Source: JAAYBF01 sp963715445 (GTDB taxonomy: Bacteria; Actinomycetota; Thermoleophilia; Solirubrobacterales; Thermoleophilaceae). Taken from it: a DNA stretch of 64,000 nucleotides. How positions within the stretch are numbered: position 1 is the first letter of the stretch; the number at the start of each line of letters is the position of its first letter. Below are positions 1-7,398 of this stretch, piece by piece. The stretch lies in assembly GCA_963715445.1 (NCBI GenBank), contig OY970240.1:558001-622000 (forward strand), in the 5' to 3' direction. The notes beneath the pieces are model-generated. The model was not told where the DNA came from, searched no databases, and saw only the letters and a program-made list of their open reading frames with translations. The translations under genes and the position numbers were made by a program.

Positions 1-282
1 TCGGCGTTGCGCGGAGCGGCAGCCGCCTCGGCGGAGCACCTGCTCACGTGGCCGCTGGTGGCCCTGGTCGACAGCCGCCACCCGCGCCGCCGGAAGCTGC
101 CCGATCTCCGCCGCAACCGCCGCGCCTTCTGGCAGGGCTGGTACCGCCACGTCCTGTTCGGGCTGATCCTCGGCGCGTTGGAGGCCCGGCTCAACGCCGA
201 GGCCGAGGAGGAGCCCCGGCCCATACCGGTCTCCTCCAATGGCCACGGCAGCATCGAGCTGGCCGTCGGCGCGACGCCCTAG
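1..282 (+). CDS. C-terminal part of an unidentified, probably membrane-associated protein
   Basis: The frame is open from the first base of the window, so the gene begins outside it and only about 93 C-terminal residues are visible. The segment has a moderately hydrophobic stretch near HLLTWPLVALV, a strongly basic stretch (residues ~22-40, HPRRRKLPDLRRNRR), a second hydrophobic stretch (HVLFGLILGAL) and an acidic, Pro-rich tail. This fits the last membrane segments and cytoplasmic tail of an integral membrane protein. I do not recognise the family. It ends 6 bases before the tRNA-Thr gene, which lies on the other strand. Confidence 0.5.
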   Translation, partial: SALRGAAAASAEHLLTWPLVALVDSRHPRRRKLPDLRRNRRAFWQGWYRHVLFGLILGALEARLNAEAEEEPRPIPVSSNGHGSIELAVGATP

Positions 283-288
283 CCGAGA

Positions 289-361
289 GGCCCACCCTCG
301 GACTCGAACCGAGAACCTCTCCATTACAAGTGGAGTGCTCTACCAATTGAGCTAGGCGGGC
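289..361 (-). tRNA. tRNA-Thr (anticodon TGT)
   Basis: The minus strand folds as a full cloverleaf. The acceptor stem is GCCCGCC paired with GGTGGGC with one G-U. The D-arm begins TAGCTCAATTGGTAGAGC. The anticodon stem-loop CTCCA-CTTGTAA-TGGAG has anticodon TGT (reads ACA, Thr). The T-arm is CTCGG-TTCGAGT-CCGAG. The 3' CCA is not encoded. It is the only tRNA I found in the window. Confidence 0.93.
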
Positions 362-588
362 AGGAGGTAGTCGGCTGCCCAGCGGACTCCTTTGGCTTGC
401 CGATTCCCCGTCGGTGTGACCCTGAGCATCATCTCGCTCATCGGCACATCGCCGACGGGGACAGCATAGATCCCCTCGGTGTCTTTGCAGTAGACGAGAA
501 ACACGCTTCGCCTGACGCGACACCAGGAGGTTCGCGCCAGGCCTTCTCGCAAAGAGACGGCTAGGTACTGCGCAGCCGCCTCACCCAC
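352..588 (-). pseudogene. Remnant of a PD-(D/E)XK endonuclease-like protein (C-terminal half only)
   Basis: This 78-codon frame (GTG start) has a C-terminal half resembling the end of the group-I-intron-associated PD-(D/E)XK nuclease family: FLVYCKDTEGIYAVPVGDVP followed by LRVTPTGNRQ and GVRWAADYLL. Family members are usually about 130-150 residues. The N-terminal half carrying the catalytic D...(D/E)XK motif is missing here, and no in-frame or shifted N-terminus lies upstream, because a small membrane-protein gene ends immediately before it. The frame also runs about 10 bases into the tRNA-Thr gene. It is best read as a decayed remnant. The family assignment is from memory of the pattern. 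Confidence 0.45.
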
Positions 589-765
589 TCATGGAGCGGT
601 GCCGCGTCCTCCCCAGCGAGCGCCGAAGCCGAAGCCGCCGCTCGGGATGCCGGCCAGCAGGATCAGGATTGCAGCGACGATGCCGATGATCGCCTCGCCC
701 GTTAGGGCTACGAGCAGCAGGTAGGCAAGCGCTGCGACCAACAGGGTGATGATGAGTCCGACCAT
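589..765 (-). CDS. Small two-helix membrane protein (58 aa)
   Basis: A 59-codon frame starts at an ATG with a very strong ribosome binding site, AGGAGG, 9 bases upstream. The product has two hydrophobic stretches, residues ~2-21 (GLIITLLVAALAYLLLVAL) and ~25-40 (AIIGIVAAILILLAGI), joined by a short loop with a Glu. A Gly/Arg-rich tail follows (GGFGFGARWGGRG). The strong binding site and clean hairpin-like membrane topology make it a convincing gene despite its size. I do not recognise a family. Its stop is directly followed by the nuclease remnant. Confidence 0.7.
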   Translation of the reverse strand: MVGLIITLLVAALAYLLLVALTGEAIIGIVAAILILLAGIPSGGFGFGARWGGRGTAP

Positions 766-879
766 GATCCGGGTCCTCCTGTATCGGGGTTGTCAGGAGG
801 GTTACCCGCCGTGATCCGGCGGCAAACTGCCTGCACAGGAGTGCCCGAGTGGGCGGTCGGTTTGAACCCGGTCGGGAGG

Positions 880-1668
880 TCAGTCCCGGATGATCACGGG
901 GGTGCCGGCAGGCACCAGGTCCATCAGGACCTCCAGGTCCTCGTCGCTGGCGCGCAGGCAGCCCGCGGAGGCGGCCATGCCGATCGTGTCCGGGCTGTTG
1001 GTGCCGTGGATGGCGATCCGGTTGCCACCGGTCCAGCCCACGGGCGTGTTCGGCTGAGTGGCCGAGAGCGCGAGGATGCAGCAGCCGTAGTAGGGGCTGT
1101 ACTTCGGCCCGGCGAGCTTGTCGGTGACGGCGAAGCGACCGGTCGGCGTGGGCGATCCGGGGCGCCCGACGGCGGCGCTCAAGGTCCGCACGACCCGCTC
1201 GCCCCTGCGCAGCTCCACCTCGCGGCGCGAGAGATCCGCGTGAATCGAGTACTGGGTGCGGGAAAGGGAGATCGAGTCGCTGCTCCTGTCGACCCAGGCG
1301 AGGTGGCCGTTCGGCAGCCCCGGCGTTGTGACCTCGAGCCAGCGGCCACGCTCGCGAACCACGCCGAGCACCTGCGGCGCTCCGAACTCGGTCTCGGCGC
1401 CTAGCTCGTGCACGATCGGGCCGTTCGGACGGCTGCGCAGCCCGAGTCCGTGCCCTTCGAGCACACGCACGATCAGCGCTCCGCTGGGACGCGCGGGAGC
1501 CTTCGGCCGGAGAGGAGATTGAGGAGCGGGCAGGGCAACGGGTGTCAGGCTGGCCATCTGCGTCGAGAGGCTCGGATCCTCAGGAGCCTCGGCGCCGGCG
1601 AACGCGATCGGAACCGATGCCAAGGCCGCGACGAGCGCGGCTGGGAAGAAAAGGCGGGGGCGGGACAT
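880..1668 (-). CDS. Secreted L,D-transpeptidase (YkuD domain) with SH3-like domain
   Basis: Peptidoglycan cross-linking or remodelling enzyme of 262 residues. Residues 1-25 form a signal peptide ending in AFAGAEA. A Pro-rich spacer follows, then an SH3b-like region (~65-125, with LGLRSRPNGPIV). The YkuD catalytic domain runs from ~138 to the end. The active-site signature is visible as IHGTNSPDTIG...SAGCLR, with the nucleophilic Cys near residue 237 and the His about 16 residues before it. L,D-transpeptidases make 3-3 cross-links between stem peptides outside the membrane. The gene lies 109 bases downstream of the SigH-like gene on the same strand, with a hairpin-prone leader between them. 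Confidence 0.9.
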   Translation of the reverse strand: MSRPRLFFPAALVAALASVPIAFAGAEAPEDPSLSTQMASLTPVALPAPQSPLRPKAPARPSGALIVRVLEGHGLGLRSRPNGPIVHELGAETEFGAPQVLGVVRERGRWLEVTTPGLPNGHLAWVDRSSDSISLSRTQYSIHADLSRREVELRRGERVVRTLSAAVGRPGSPTPTGRFAVTDKLAGPKYSPYYGCCILALSATQPNTPVGWTGGNRIAIHGTNSPDTIGMAASAGCLRASDEDLEVLMDLVPAGTPVIIRD

Positions 1669-1777
1669 GCCCCGTTCATCGGCCCCGCCCCGTGGCAGGC
1701 GGAGCCGATGATGTGAATCTGGACGAAATGCCTAGGCGAAAACCCCTCTGGAATGGGAAATCTCGTCCAAAAACGCT
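1669..1777 (-). promoter_or_regulatory. Structured leader between sigH-like gene and L,D-transpeptidase
   Basis: The 109-base gap can form a long-range helix, GGACGAGAT with ATTTCGTCC (one G-U) across about 30 bases, and a GC-rich hairpin, CGGCTCCGCC / GGGGCGGGGCCG, just before the transpeptidase ATG. No clear Shine-Dalgarno is present. It could be an attenuator or a translation-blocking leader; I see no match to a named riboswitch. Confidence 0.3.
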
Positions 1778-2443
1778 CTAGATGCACACCTCGCGCGAGG
1801 CCAGATGGGTTCCGACCTTGCGCTTGACGCGCTGGAGCGCGTTGTCCACCGTCTTGGTGTCGCACTCGAGGCGCTCCGCAACCGCCTCGTAGCTGCGGCC
1901 GTCGAGATACAGCGAGAGCACCGAGCTCTCGAGCTCCGAGAGCACGCTGGACAGGCATCCCACCAGGCTGTGCAGCTCCTCGGTCGATATCACCTGGTTG
2001 ACCGGGTCATGAGCCGTCGGGCCCGGCAGCATCTCGTCGAGCGTGGACTCGCTCTCCCGCCCCGATGCGGCTGGGGTCTGCGAGAACGAGACGTACTCGT
2101 TGAGCGGCGTGTGCTTGTTGCGGGTCGAGGTCTTCACGGCGGTGATGATCTGCCGTGTGATGCAAAGCTCCGCGAAGTTGCGGAAGCTCGACTCGCGATC
2201 GGTGCGGAAGTCCCGAACCGCCTTGTAGAGGCCTACCAGGCCCTCCTGGATCAGATCGTCGGCATCGCCGCCGATCAGGAAGTACGAGCTGGCCTTGAGC
2301 CGAACGAACCCGTAGTAGCGCCTGACGATCTTGTCGTAGGCGTCGGGCCTGCCCTGCTTCGCCAAGGCGATCAGGTAATTGTCCTCAAGCTCTAGTTGAG
2401 GCTGAGAACGCGCGAGGGGAGACTGCGAAATGGTTGTAGCCAC
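1778..2443 (-). CDS. sigH: RNA polymerase sigma factor, SigH (Spo0H)-like
   Basis: Sigma-70 family protein of 221 residues directing RNA polymerase to alternative promoters. Region 2 lies at ~35-105, with the core-binding and -10 motif DDLIQEGLVGLYKAVRDF. Region 4 lies at ~160-215, with the helix-turn-helix YEAVAERLECDTKTVDNALQRV. Region 3 is short, as in the Spo0H/SigH group found in Firmicutes and in Thermoleophilia. The GTG start is fixed by AAGGAG six bases upstream. It follows rlmB and cysS, an order also seen in Firmicutes, where sigH is close to rlmB/yacO. Its targets cannot be read from the window. A short upstream ORF overlaps its start. Confidence 0.88.
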   Translation of the reverse strand: MATTISQSPLARSQPQLELEDNYLIALAKQGRPDAYDKIVRRYYGFVRLKASSYFLIGGDADDLIQEGLVGLYKAVRDFRTDRESSFRNFAELCITRQIITAVKTSTRNKHTPLNEYVSFSQTPAASGRESESTLDEMLPGPTAHDPVNQVISTEELHSLVGCLSSVLSELESSVLSLYLDGRSYEAVAERLECDTKTVDNALQRVKRKVGTHLASREVCI

Positions 2444-2483
2444 GAATGCTCCTTTCAGGCCTCTCTGAGGCCATGAAGCTCAT
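2385..2483 (-). CDS. Possible leader peptide (32 aa) overlapping the sigma factor start
   Basis: An ATG at 2483 is preceded by a strong GGGGAGGTGA ribosome binding site. It opens a 33-codon frame (MSFMASERPERSIRGYN...) that reads through the sigma-factor start in another frame and stops about 57 bases inside that gene. The placement suggests translational coupling or attenuation of the sigma factor. There is no conservation evidence, so this is speculative. Confidence 0.3.
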   Translation of the reverse strand: MSFMASERPERSIRGYNHFAVSPRAFSASTRA

Positions 2484-2574
2484 GGCGCGTCACCTCCCCT
2501 GGCGCCGCCCTAAACAGAATAAGAACTGAGACTAAAGCTCAACTCCACCCTTATCTCGCGGCAGTATCACGACG

Positions 2575-3282
2575 TTATGGAGCCTTGTCAACCCCCATTC
2601 GGAAATGGGCGATCCCGTACAGCAGCGCCGCCGCCGCGGTCGAGACGTTGAGCGAGCCCACGCGGCCCAGCTGCGGCAGCGCGATCAGCTGGTCGCAAGC
2701 CGCCGCGACCCGTGGCCGGAGGCCCTTCCCCTCGGAGCCGAGCACCAGCACGACCCGCCCGCCGTAGTCGGGTGAGTCGTAGGGCACCGCCTCGTCGCCC
2801 GGCGCCGCCCCGTACACCCACGCGCTGACCTCCTTGGCGCTCGCCAGCCAGTTGGCCATGTTCACCACACGCGCCACCGGGAGATGCTCCACGGCGCCCG
2901 CGGAGGCCTTGCACGCCGCGGGCGTGATCTCCGCCGAGCGACGCTCCGGGATCACCACGCCCGCGGCTCCCGCGCTCTCGGCCACGCGGCACACCGCTCC
3001 GAGGTTGTGCGGGTCCTGGACCTCGTCGAGGCACACCACGAGCGCGTCCGGCGCCACGAGCAGGGAATCCGCGCTCACGTAGGGATACGGCCCAGCCTCC
3101 GCGCAGACGCCCTGGTGATCGGGCGATCCGCAGAGCCCCTCGATCTCGTCTCCCGAGGAGATGGTCAGGTTGCGATCGTCGATCCAGTCCTCGGCGGCGG
3201 CGCGGGTGGTTGCCCATATCCTCGTCACCGAGCGACGTCCGCGAAGCGCCTCGCGAACCGGGTTGCGGCCGTAGACGATCAC
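2575..3282 (-). CDS. rlmB: 23S rRNA (guanosine-2'-O-)-methyltransferase RlmB (TrmH/SpoU family)
   Basis: SAM-dependent 2'-O-methyltransferase of 235 residues that modifies a guanosine in domain V of 23S rRNA. It has an N-terminal substrate-binding region (IVYGRNPVREAL) and a SPOUT knot domain with the three family motifs: DEVQDPHNLGAVCR (~residue 95), LVLGSEGKGLRP and GSLNVSTAAAALLY near the C-terminus. The start is the GTG overlapping the stop codon of cysS (GTGA), so the two are translationally coupled. The upstream open frame within cysS has no family similarity. It is shorter than E. coli RlmB but complete for the TrmH fold. Confidence 0.92.
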   Translation of the reverse strand: MIVYGRNPVREALRGRRSVTRIWATTRAAAEDWIDDRNLTISSGDEIEGLCGSPDHQGVCAEAGPYPYVSADSLLVAPDALVVCLDEVQDPHNLGAVCRVAESAGAAGVVIPERRSAEITPAACKASAGAVEHLPVARVVNMANWLASAKEVSAWVYGAAPGDEAVPYDSPDYGGRVVLVLGSEGKGLRPRVAAACDQLIALPQLGRVGSLNVSTAAAALLYGIAHFRMGVDKAP

Positions 3283-4649
3283 CGCAGCGGCACCAGCCGC
3301 GCGCCCTCGGAGGTGTCCCGCACCTCCCAGCCGAGCGCGGCCAGCTGATCCCTGATCGAATCGGCCAGCGCGAAGTCCTTCGTGGCGCGGGCCTCCTCCC
3401 GCTCGCGCAGCAGCTGCTCGGCCCGTGGATCGGCTCCCCCCTCGTCCGCATCGTCTTCCAAGAGATTCTCGAGGCCCAGCGAGTGGAGCATCTCGCCCAG
3501 GCGGCCGACGCCCACGGCCTCGCCCGCGTCGAGGCGGCGGTTGGCCTCGGTGACCCATTCGAACAGGAGCGCACGCGCCGCGGGGGTATTGAAATCGTCC
3601 GCGAGCGCATCGAAGAAGCGCTCCACCCGCTCGTCTTGCCCAGGCGGGGCCGGGGCGCCGCGATCGAGCCGGCGGCAGAGCTCGCGCACGCGCTCCACCG
3701 CCCGCCCGGCCTCGTCGAGGCCCTCGGCCGAGAAGGCCAGCGGCTGGCGGTAGTGCCCGCCGACGAAGTACATGACGAGCGCGTCGCGCCCGTGCTCGTC
3801 GATGGCTCTGTGCAGCAGATGGATGTTCCCCTGAGACTTCGCCATCTTCTCCGCGCCCATCCGCACCATGCCGTTGTGCATCCAGATGCGCGCCAGCGGC
3901 TCTCCGCGAGCGGCCTCTGTCTGCGCGATCTCGTTCTCGTGGTGGGGGAAGACCAGGTCCGAGCCCCCACCGTGGATCTCGAAGTCCGTGCCGAGGAGCT
4001 GCTCCGCCATAGCGGAGCACTCGATGTGCCAGCCCGGCCGGCCCTCTCCCCACGGCGCCGGCCATGCGGTGTCCTCCCCCTCCTTGTGCGCCTTCCAGAG
4101 GGCGAAATCCTCAGGGCTGCGCTTGAGCGCCGCGGCGTCGTCCCCCTCGCCCTGCTGGAGATCCTCACGAGGGCGGTTGGACAGCTTTCCGTAGCCCTCG
4201 AAGCTCGCGACGCTGAAGTAGACGTCGCCGTCCGCGGCGTAGGCATGGCCACCGTCGATCAGCGCCTGGATCAGGTCGACGATCGGCCCGATCGTCTCCA
4301 CGGCGCGCGGCTCGTGGTCGGGGCGCCCAAGGCCGAGCCGATCGGTGTCCTCTTCGTAGAGGCGCGTCATCTGGCGGGCGAGGTCGGCGCTCGAGATCCC
4401 GGCCTCGCGCGCGGCAGCGTAGATCTTGTCGTTGACGTCAGTGACGTTCTCGACCAGCGTCACCTCGAGCCCCTCCCGCTCGAGGAACCGCTTTAGCAGG
4501 GCGAAGACGACGAACGGGCGGGCGTTCCCCACGTGAACCCGCGCATAGACGGTCGGCCCGCAGGCGTAGATGCCCACCTCGCCGCGCCGTCGCGGCTCGA
4601 GCGGCTTCAGGCCGCCGCTCAGCGTGTCGTGAAGGCGGATCCGGCGCAC
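3279..4649 (-). CDS. cysS: Cysteinyl-tRNA synthetase
   Basis: Class I aminoacyl-tRNA synthetase of 456 residues that charges tRNA-Cys. The first zinc ligand and HIGH region read ACGPTVYARVHVGNARPF. Further zinc-site and active-site motifs are WHIECSAM and HHENE. The KMSKS loop is KMAKSQGN (~residue 262). A DALR-type helical domain and a C-terminal region with the family FALADSIRDQLAALGW motif complete it. Length is normal for the family. It overlaps rlmB by four bases downstream. Catalytic motifs distinguish it from the related MshC ligase of mycothiol synthesis: the zinc and tRNA-binding C-terminal domain are those of CysS. Confidence 0.93.
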   Translation of the reverse strand: MRRIRLHDTLSGGLKPLEPRRRGEVGIYACGPTVYARVHVGNARPFVVFALLKRFLEREGLEVTLVENVTDVNDKIYAAAREAGISSADLARQMTRLYEEDTDRLGLGRPDHEPRAVETIGPIVDLIQALIDGGHAYAADGDVYFSVASFEGYGKLSNRPREDLQQGEGDDAAALKRSPEDFALWKAHKEGEDTAWPAPWGEGRPGWHIECSAMAEQLLGTDFEIHGGGSDLVFPHHENEIAQTEAARGEPLARIWMHNGMVRMGAEKMAKSQGNIHLLHRAIDEHGRDALVMYFVGGHYRQPLAFSAEGLDEAGRAVERVRELCRRLDRGAPAPPGQDERVERFFDALADDFNTPAARALLFEWVTEANRRLDAGEAVGVGRLGEMLHSLGLENLLEDDADEGGADPRAEQLLREREEARATKDFALADSIRDQLAALGWEVRDTSEGARLVPLR

Positions 4650-4674
4650 CGCCGCAGCGTATATAGCGAGGTGG

Positions 4675-6084
4675 TCAGGAGACGGCGGGGCGGCGATCCG
4701 CCCAGGGCCGCTCGGCCTCGATCTGAGCCGCGAGCGAGTAGAGCGTGTCCTCGCGGTTCGGATGGCCGATCAGCTGCACCGAGCGCGGCAGGCCGTCGGC
4801 GGTGAACCCCGCGGGGATCGACGCGGCGGGCTGGCCCGTCGCGTTCCAGATGACGCAGTACGGATAGACCATCGTCATCTCGATCAGGGTGCGCAGGGCG
4901 CTGAGGCCCTCCCACTGCGCGGCGCGTGGCTGAGTGGTCGACATGATCGGCGTCATCATCACGTCGCGACCCTCGAGCACCTGGTTGTAGCGCTCGGCGA
5001 CCTTCCGCTCGATTCGAAGCGAGCGCTCGAGCAGCGCCTGCGGGATCAACGAGCCCAGCCGGGCGAAGCCGCGCGTGCGGCGCGACAGGCGCTCCGGGTG
5101 CGCCATCGCGGCTGCGTCCTCCTCGATGCCCTTCAGGTAGCGGGGGAGCACCTCGGTGGGCCAATCGGTGAGCGGCGGCTCCACGTACTCGACCTCGTGG
5201 CCCAGCGAGCGCAGCAGCTCGGCCGTGTCGTCGATGGCGGCTCGGACCTCCGTCGAGACGCGCGCCATGAAGGGTGGGCGCAGGGACACGGCAATGCGCA
5301 GCCTGCCGGGCGTCTCCCTCGCGGCCTCCACGAACGGGCGCTCGAGCGCCGGACCTCCGGGCGCCGGGCCGGGGCCGGCCACGGCGTCGAGGAACAGCGC
5401 GTTGTCGAGGACCGTGCGCGTGACGGCACCGGCCACCGTGAGGCCGTTCCAGTCCCGCTCGGTCTCAGGGTCGAGCGGCACCCGGCCGCGCTGGGGCTTG
5501 AGGCCGAAGAGGCCGCAGCAGGCTGCGGGGATGCGGATCGAGCCGGCTCCATCGGTCGCGTGGCCCGCAGCGGCCAGGCCCGCCGCGACGGCGGCTCCGG
5601 CGCCCCCGCTTGAGCCGCCGGGTGTGCGCTCGAGGTCCCACGGATTGCGCGTCACGCCGAACGCCGGTCCCTCGGTCGTGCCGGTGATGGCCAGCTCGGG
5701 CAGCGTGGTCTTGCCGAGGATCACGCAGCCGGCCGAGCGCAGCCGGCGAACGAGCTCCGAGTCCCCCTTCGCCGGCGGGCCGTCCACGCCGGCGCCGTTC
5801 GCGGTGACCTCGCCGGCGACATCGACGTTGTCCTTGATCGCCACGGGCACGCCCAGCAGAGGGCGGTCGTCACCCGCGGAGCGGCGCGAATCGGCCTGGT
5901 CGGCCTCGATGAGCGCGCGCTCGGCCAGCACCACCCGGTAGCTGTTCAGCTGAGGGTCGAGCCGTTCGATCCTCTCCAGGTAGAGCTCCACCAGCTCGCG
6001 CGAGGACACGTCGCCGGCGCGCACCATCTCCGCCTGACGAGCGAGCCCTGCGAAAGCCAAGTCCTCGCGGTCCACAAGAGTCAC
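4675..6084 (-). CDS. Amidase signature-family hydrolase (GatA-like)
   Basis: Amidase of about 469 residues. The Ser-cisSer-Lys triad is visible: the Lys in PVAIKDNVDVAG (~residue 82), the glycine/serine-rich GGSSGGAGAAVAAG, and the nucleophile region TDGAGSIRIPAACCG. It ends with the family segment GLPRSVQLIGHP. I place the start at the GTG two bases after the ispF stop, because the frame upstream only runs inside ispF. No gatB or gatC lies nearby, so it is more likely a stand-alone amidase acting on small amides than the tRNA amidotransferase subunit. The substrate is unknown. Confidence 0.85.
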   Translation of the reverse strand: MTLVDREDLAFAGLARQAEMVRAGDVSSRELVELYLERIERLDPQLNSYRVVLAERALIEADQADSRRSAGDDRPLLGVPVAIKDNVDVAGEVTANGAGVDGPPAKGDSELVRRLRSAGCVILGKTTLPELAITGTTEGPAFGVTRNPWDLERTPGGSSGGAGAAVAAGLAAAGHATDGAGSIRIPAACCGLFGLKPQRGRVPLDPETERDWNGLTVAGAVTRTVLDNALFLDAVAGPGPAPGGPALERPFVEAARETPGRLRIAVSLRPPFMARVSTEVRAAIDDTAELLRSLGHEVEYVEPPLTDWPTEVLPRYLKGIEEDAAAMAHPERLSRRTRGFARLGSLIPQALLERSLRIERKVAERYNQVLEGRDVMMTPIMSTTQPRAAQWEGLSALRTLIEMTMVYPYCVIWNATGQPAASIPAGFTADGLPRSVQLIGHPNREDTLYSLAAQIEAERPWADRRPAVS

Positions 6085-6085
6085 C

Positions 6086-6571
6086 CTAGCCCCCGTCGCC
6101 GATCGTCGCTGTCGCCAATGCGGCGATCCCCTCGCCCCGCCCGACGAAGCCCATCCCCTCGTTGGTCGTGAACTTGACGTTGACCTCACCCGGCTCCAGG
6201 CCCACCGCGTCGGCGATGGCCGCGCACATCGCGTCGCGATGCCCCCCGAGCTTCGGCGCCTCGCAGATCACCGTCGCGTCTATCTGTGCCGCGCGCCAGC
6301 CGTGCTCGCCGAGCATCCGCACCACCTCGCGCAGCAGCTGGATCGAGTCCGCGTCGCGCCAGCGCTCGTCGGTGTCGGGGAAGTGGAGCCCGATGTCCCC
6401 AAGGCCGCCGGCGCCGAGCAGGGCGTCGATCACGGCGTGGGCCAATACGTCTGCGTCGGAGTGCCCAGTCAGACCCCGCTCGGCCTCGGGCACCTCCACG
6501 CCGCCGAGGATCAGGGGGCGTCCGTCCGCGAAACGGTGCGAGTCGTAGCCGATCCCGGAGCGCGCGCTCAC
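6086..6571 (-). CDS. ispF: 2-C-methyl-D-erythritol 2,4-cyclodiphosphate synthase
   Basis: Fifth enzyme of the MEP isoprenoid pathway, 161 residues, a zinc-dependent trimer. Metal and substrate motifs are visible: GYDSHRFADGRPL, GHSDADVLAHAVIDALLGA, DIGLHFPDTD and the C-terminal FTTNEGMGFVGRGEGIAALA. The GTG start overlaps the stop of the upstream PHP phosphatase gene (GTGA). IspD, the cytidylyltransferase two steps earlier, lies just upstream of that phosphatase, so the isoprenoid genes flank an unrelated-looking enzyme in one transcription unit. Confidence 0.95.
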   Translation of the reverse strand: MSARSGIGYDSHRFADGRPLILGGVEVPEAERGLTGHSDADVLAHAVIDALLGAGGLGDIGLHFPDTDERWRDADSIQLLREVVRMLGEHGWRAAQIDATVICEAPKLGGHRDAMCAAIADAVGLEPGEVNVKFTTNEGMGFVGRGEGIAALATATIGDGG

Positions 6572-7395
6572 GCCAGCGGCTCCATCCGGCGCTCGCGCCG
6601 CTCGAACACCGACAGCTCGGTGACCCCCATCCCGGAGAGCCACTCGACCGTCCGGTCGTAGCCGTGGCCGAGGTGCTCGGGCACGTGCGCGTCGCTCGAG
6701 AGGGCGATCGGCCGCCCCGCGTCCAGGCACATCTCGAGGAAGGCCGGCGCCGGATAGGCCTCGCCGACCGGCTTGCGCAGTCCCGCCGTGGACACCTCGA
6801 TGGCCACGTCCGACTCCGCGATGCCGTCCATCGCGAGGTCGTAGAAGCGACGCAGGTCCCCTTCCGGCGTGGGGGCGCCCAGGCCCCATATCTTCACGAG
6901 GTCGGGGTGGGCGAGGATGTCGAACATGCCCGATCGAGCCGCCTCGCCGAGCGTCTCGAAGTAGCGCGCCCAGACCTTCTCCGGATCGGCCGAGAGCCAG
7001 ACGTCCCACTCTCCGCGCATGTCGACCGACTTGTCGCGCAGGAAGTGCACGGAGCCCACCACGTAGTCCCACTCGCGGGCGTCCAGGAGCGCCGCCATCC
7101 GGTCCTCGCGCCCGGCCACGAAGTCGGCCTCGATGCCCAGCTTCAGGTCGGTCTCGCCGCGGACGAACTCGCAGTAGGCCTCGAGGTCGTCGGTCGCCAT
7201 CTCCTGCCAGAACGGGTGATCCCACACCTCCAGCGCCTGAGTGAAGCGGTGGACGTGCTCGGAGACGCCGAGCTCGGCGATGCCGCGCTCGCTCGCCACC
7301 TCCCGGTAGCGCTGCGCGTTGGAGGCGGTGAAGTGCTCCGACGCGGGCGTTCCCTCCCCGTCCGGGCGGAGGTGCACGTGATAGTCGGTGAGCAC
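6568..7395 (-). CDS. PHP-domain phosphoesterase, histidinol-phosphatase-like
   Basis: Protein of 275 residues with a PHP metal-binding fold. Metal ligands appear in order as DYHVHL (residue 4), SEHVH (~45), GIEADF (~86), GSVHFL (~115), AHPDL (~162) and SSDAHVPEHLG (~232). This pattern is closest to HisK-type histidinol-phosphatases, which dephosphorylate L-histidinol phosphate, but no other his genes are present and PHP proteins vary in substrate. The gene starts at a GTG four bases after ispD and overlaps ispF by four bases, so it is co-translated with MEP-pathway genes. Confidence 0.82.
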   Translation of the reverse strand: MLTDYHVHLRPDGEGTPASEHFTASNAQRYREVASERGIAELGVSEHVHRFTQALEVWDHPFWQEMATDDLEAYCEFVRGETDLKLGIEADFVAGREDRMAALLDAREWDYVVGSVHFLRDKSVDMRGEWDVWLSADPEKVWARYFETLGEAARSGMFDILAHPDLVKIWGLGAPTPEGDLRRFYDLAMDGIAESDVAIEVSTAGLRKPVGEAYPAPAFLEMCLDAGRPIALSSDAHVPEHLGHGYDRTVEWLSGMGVTELSVFERRERRMEPLA

Positions 7396-7398
7396 CGG

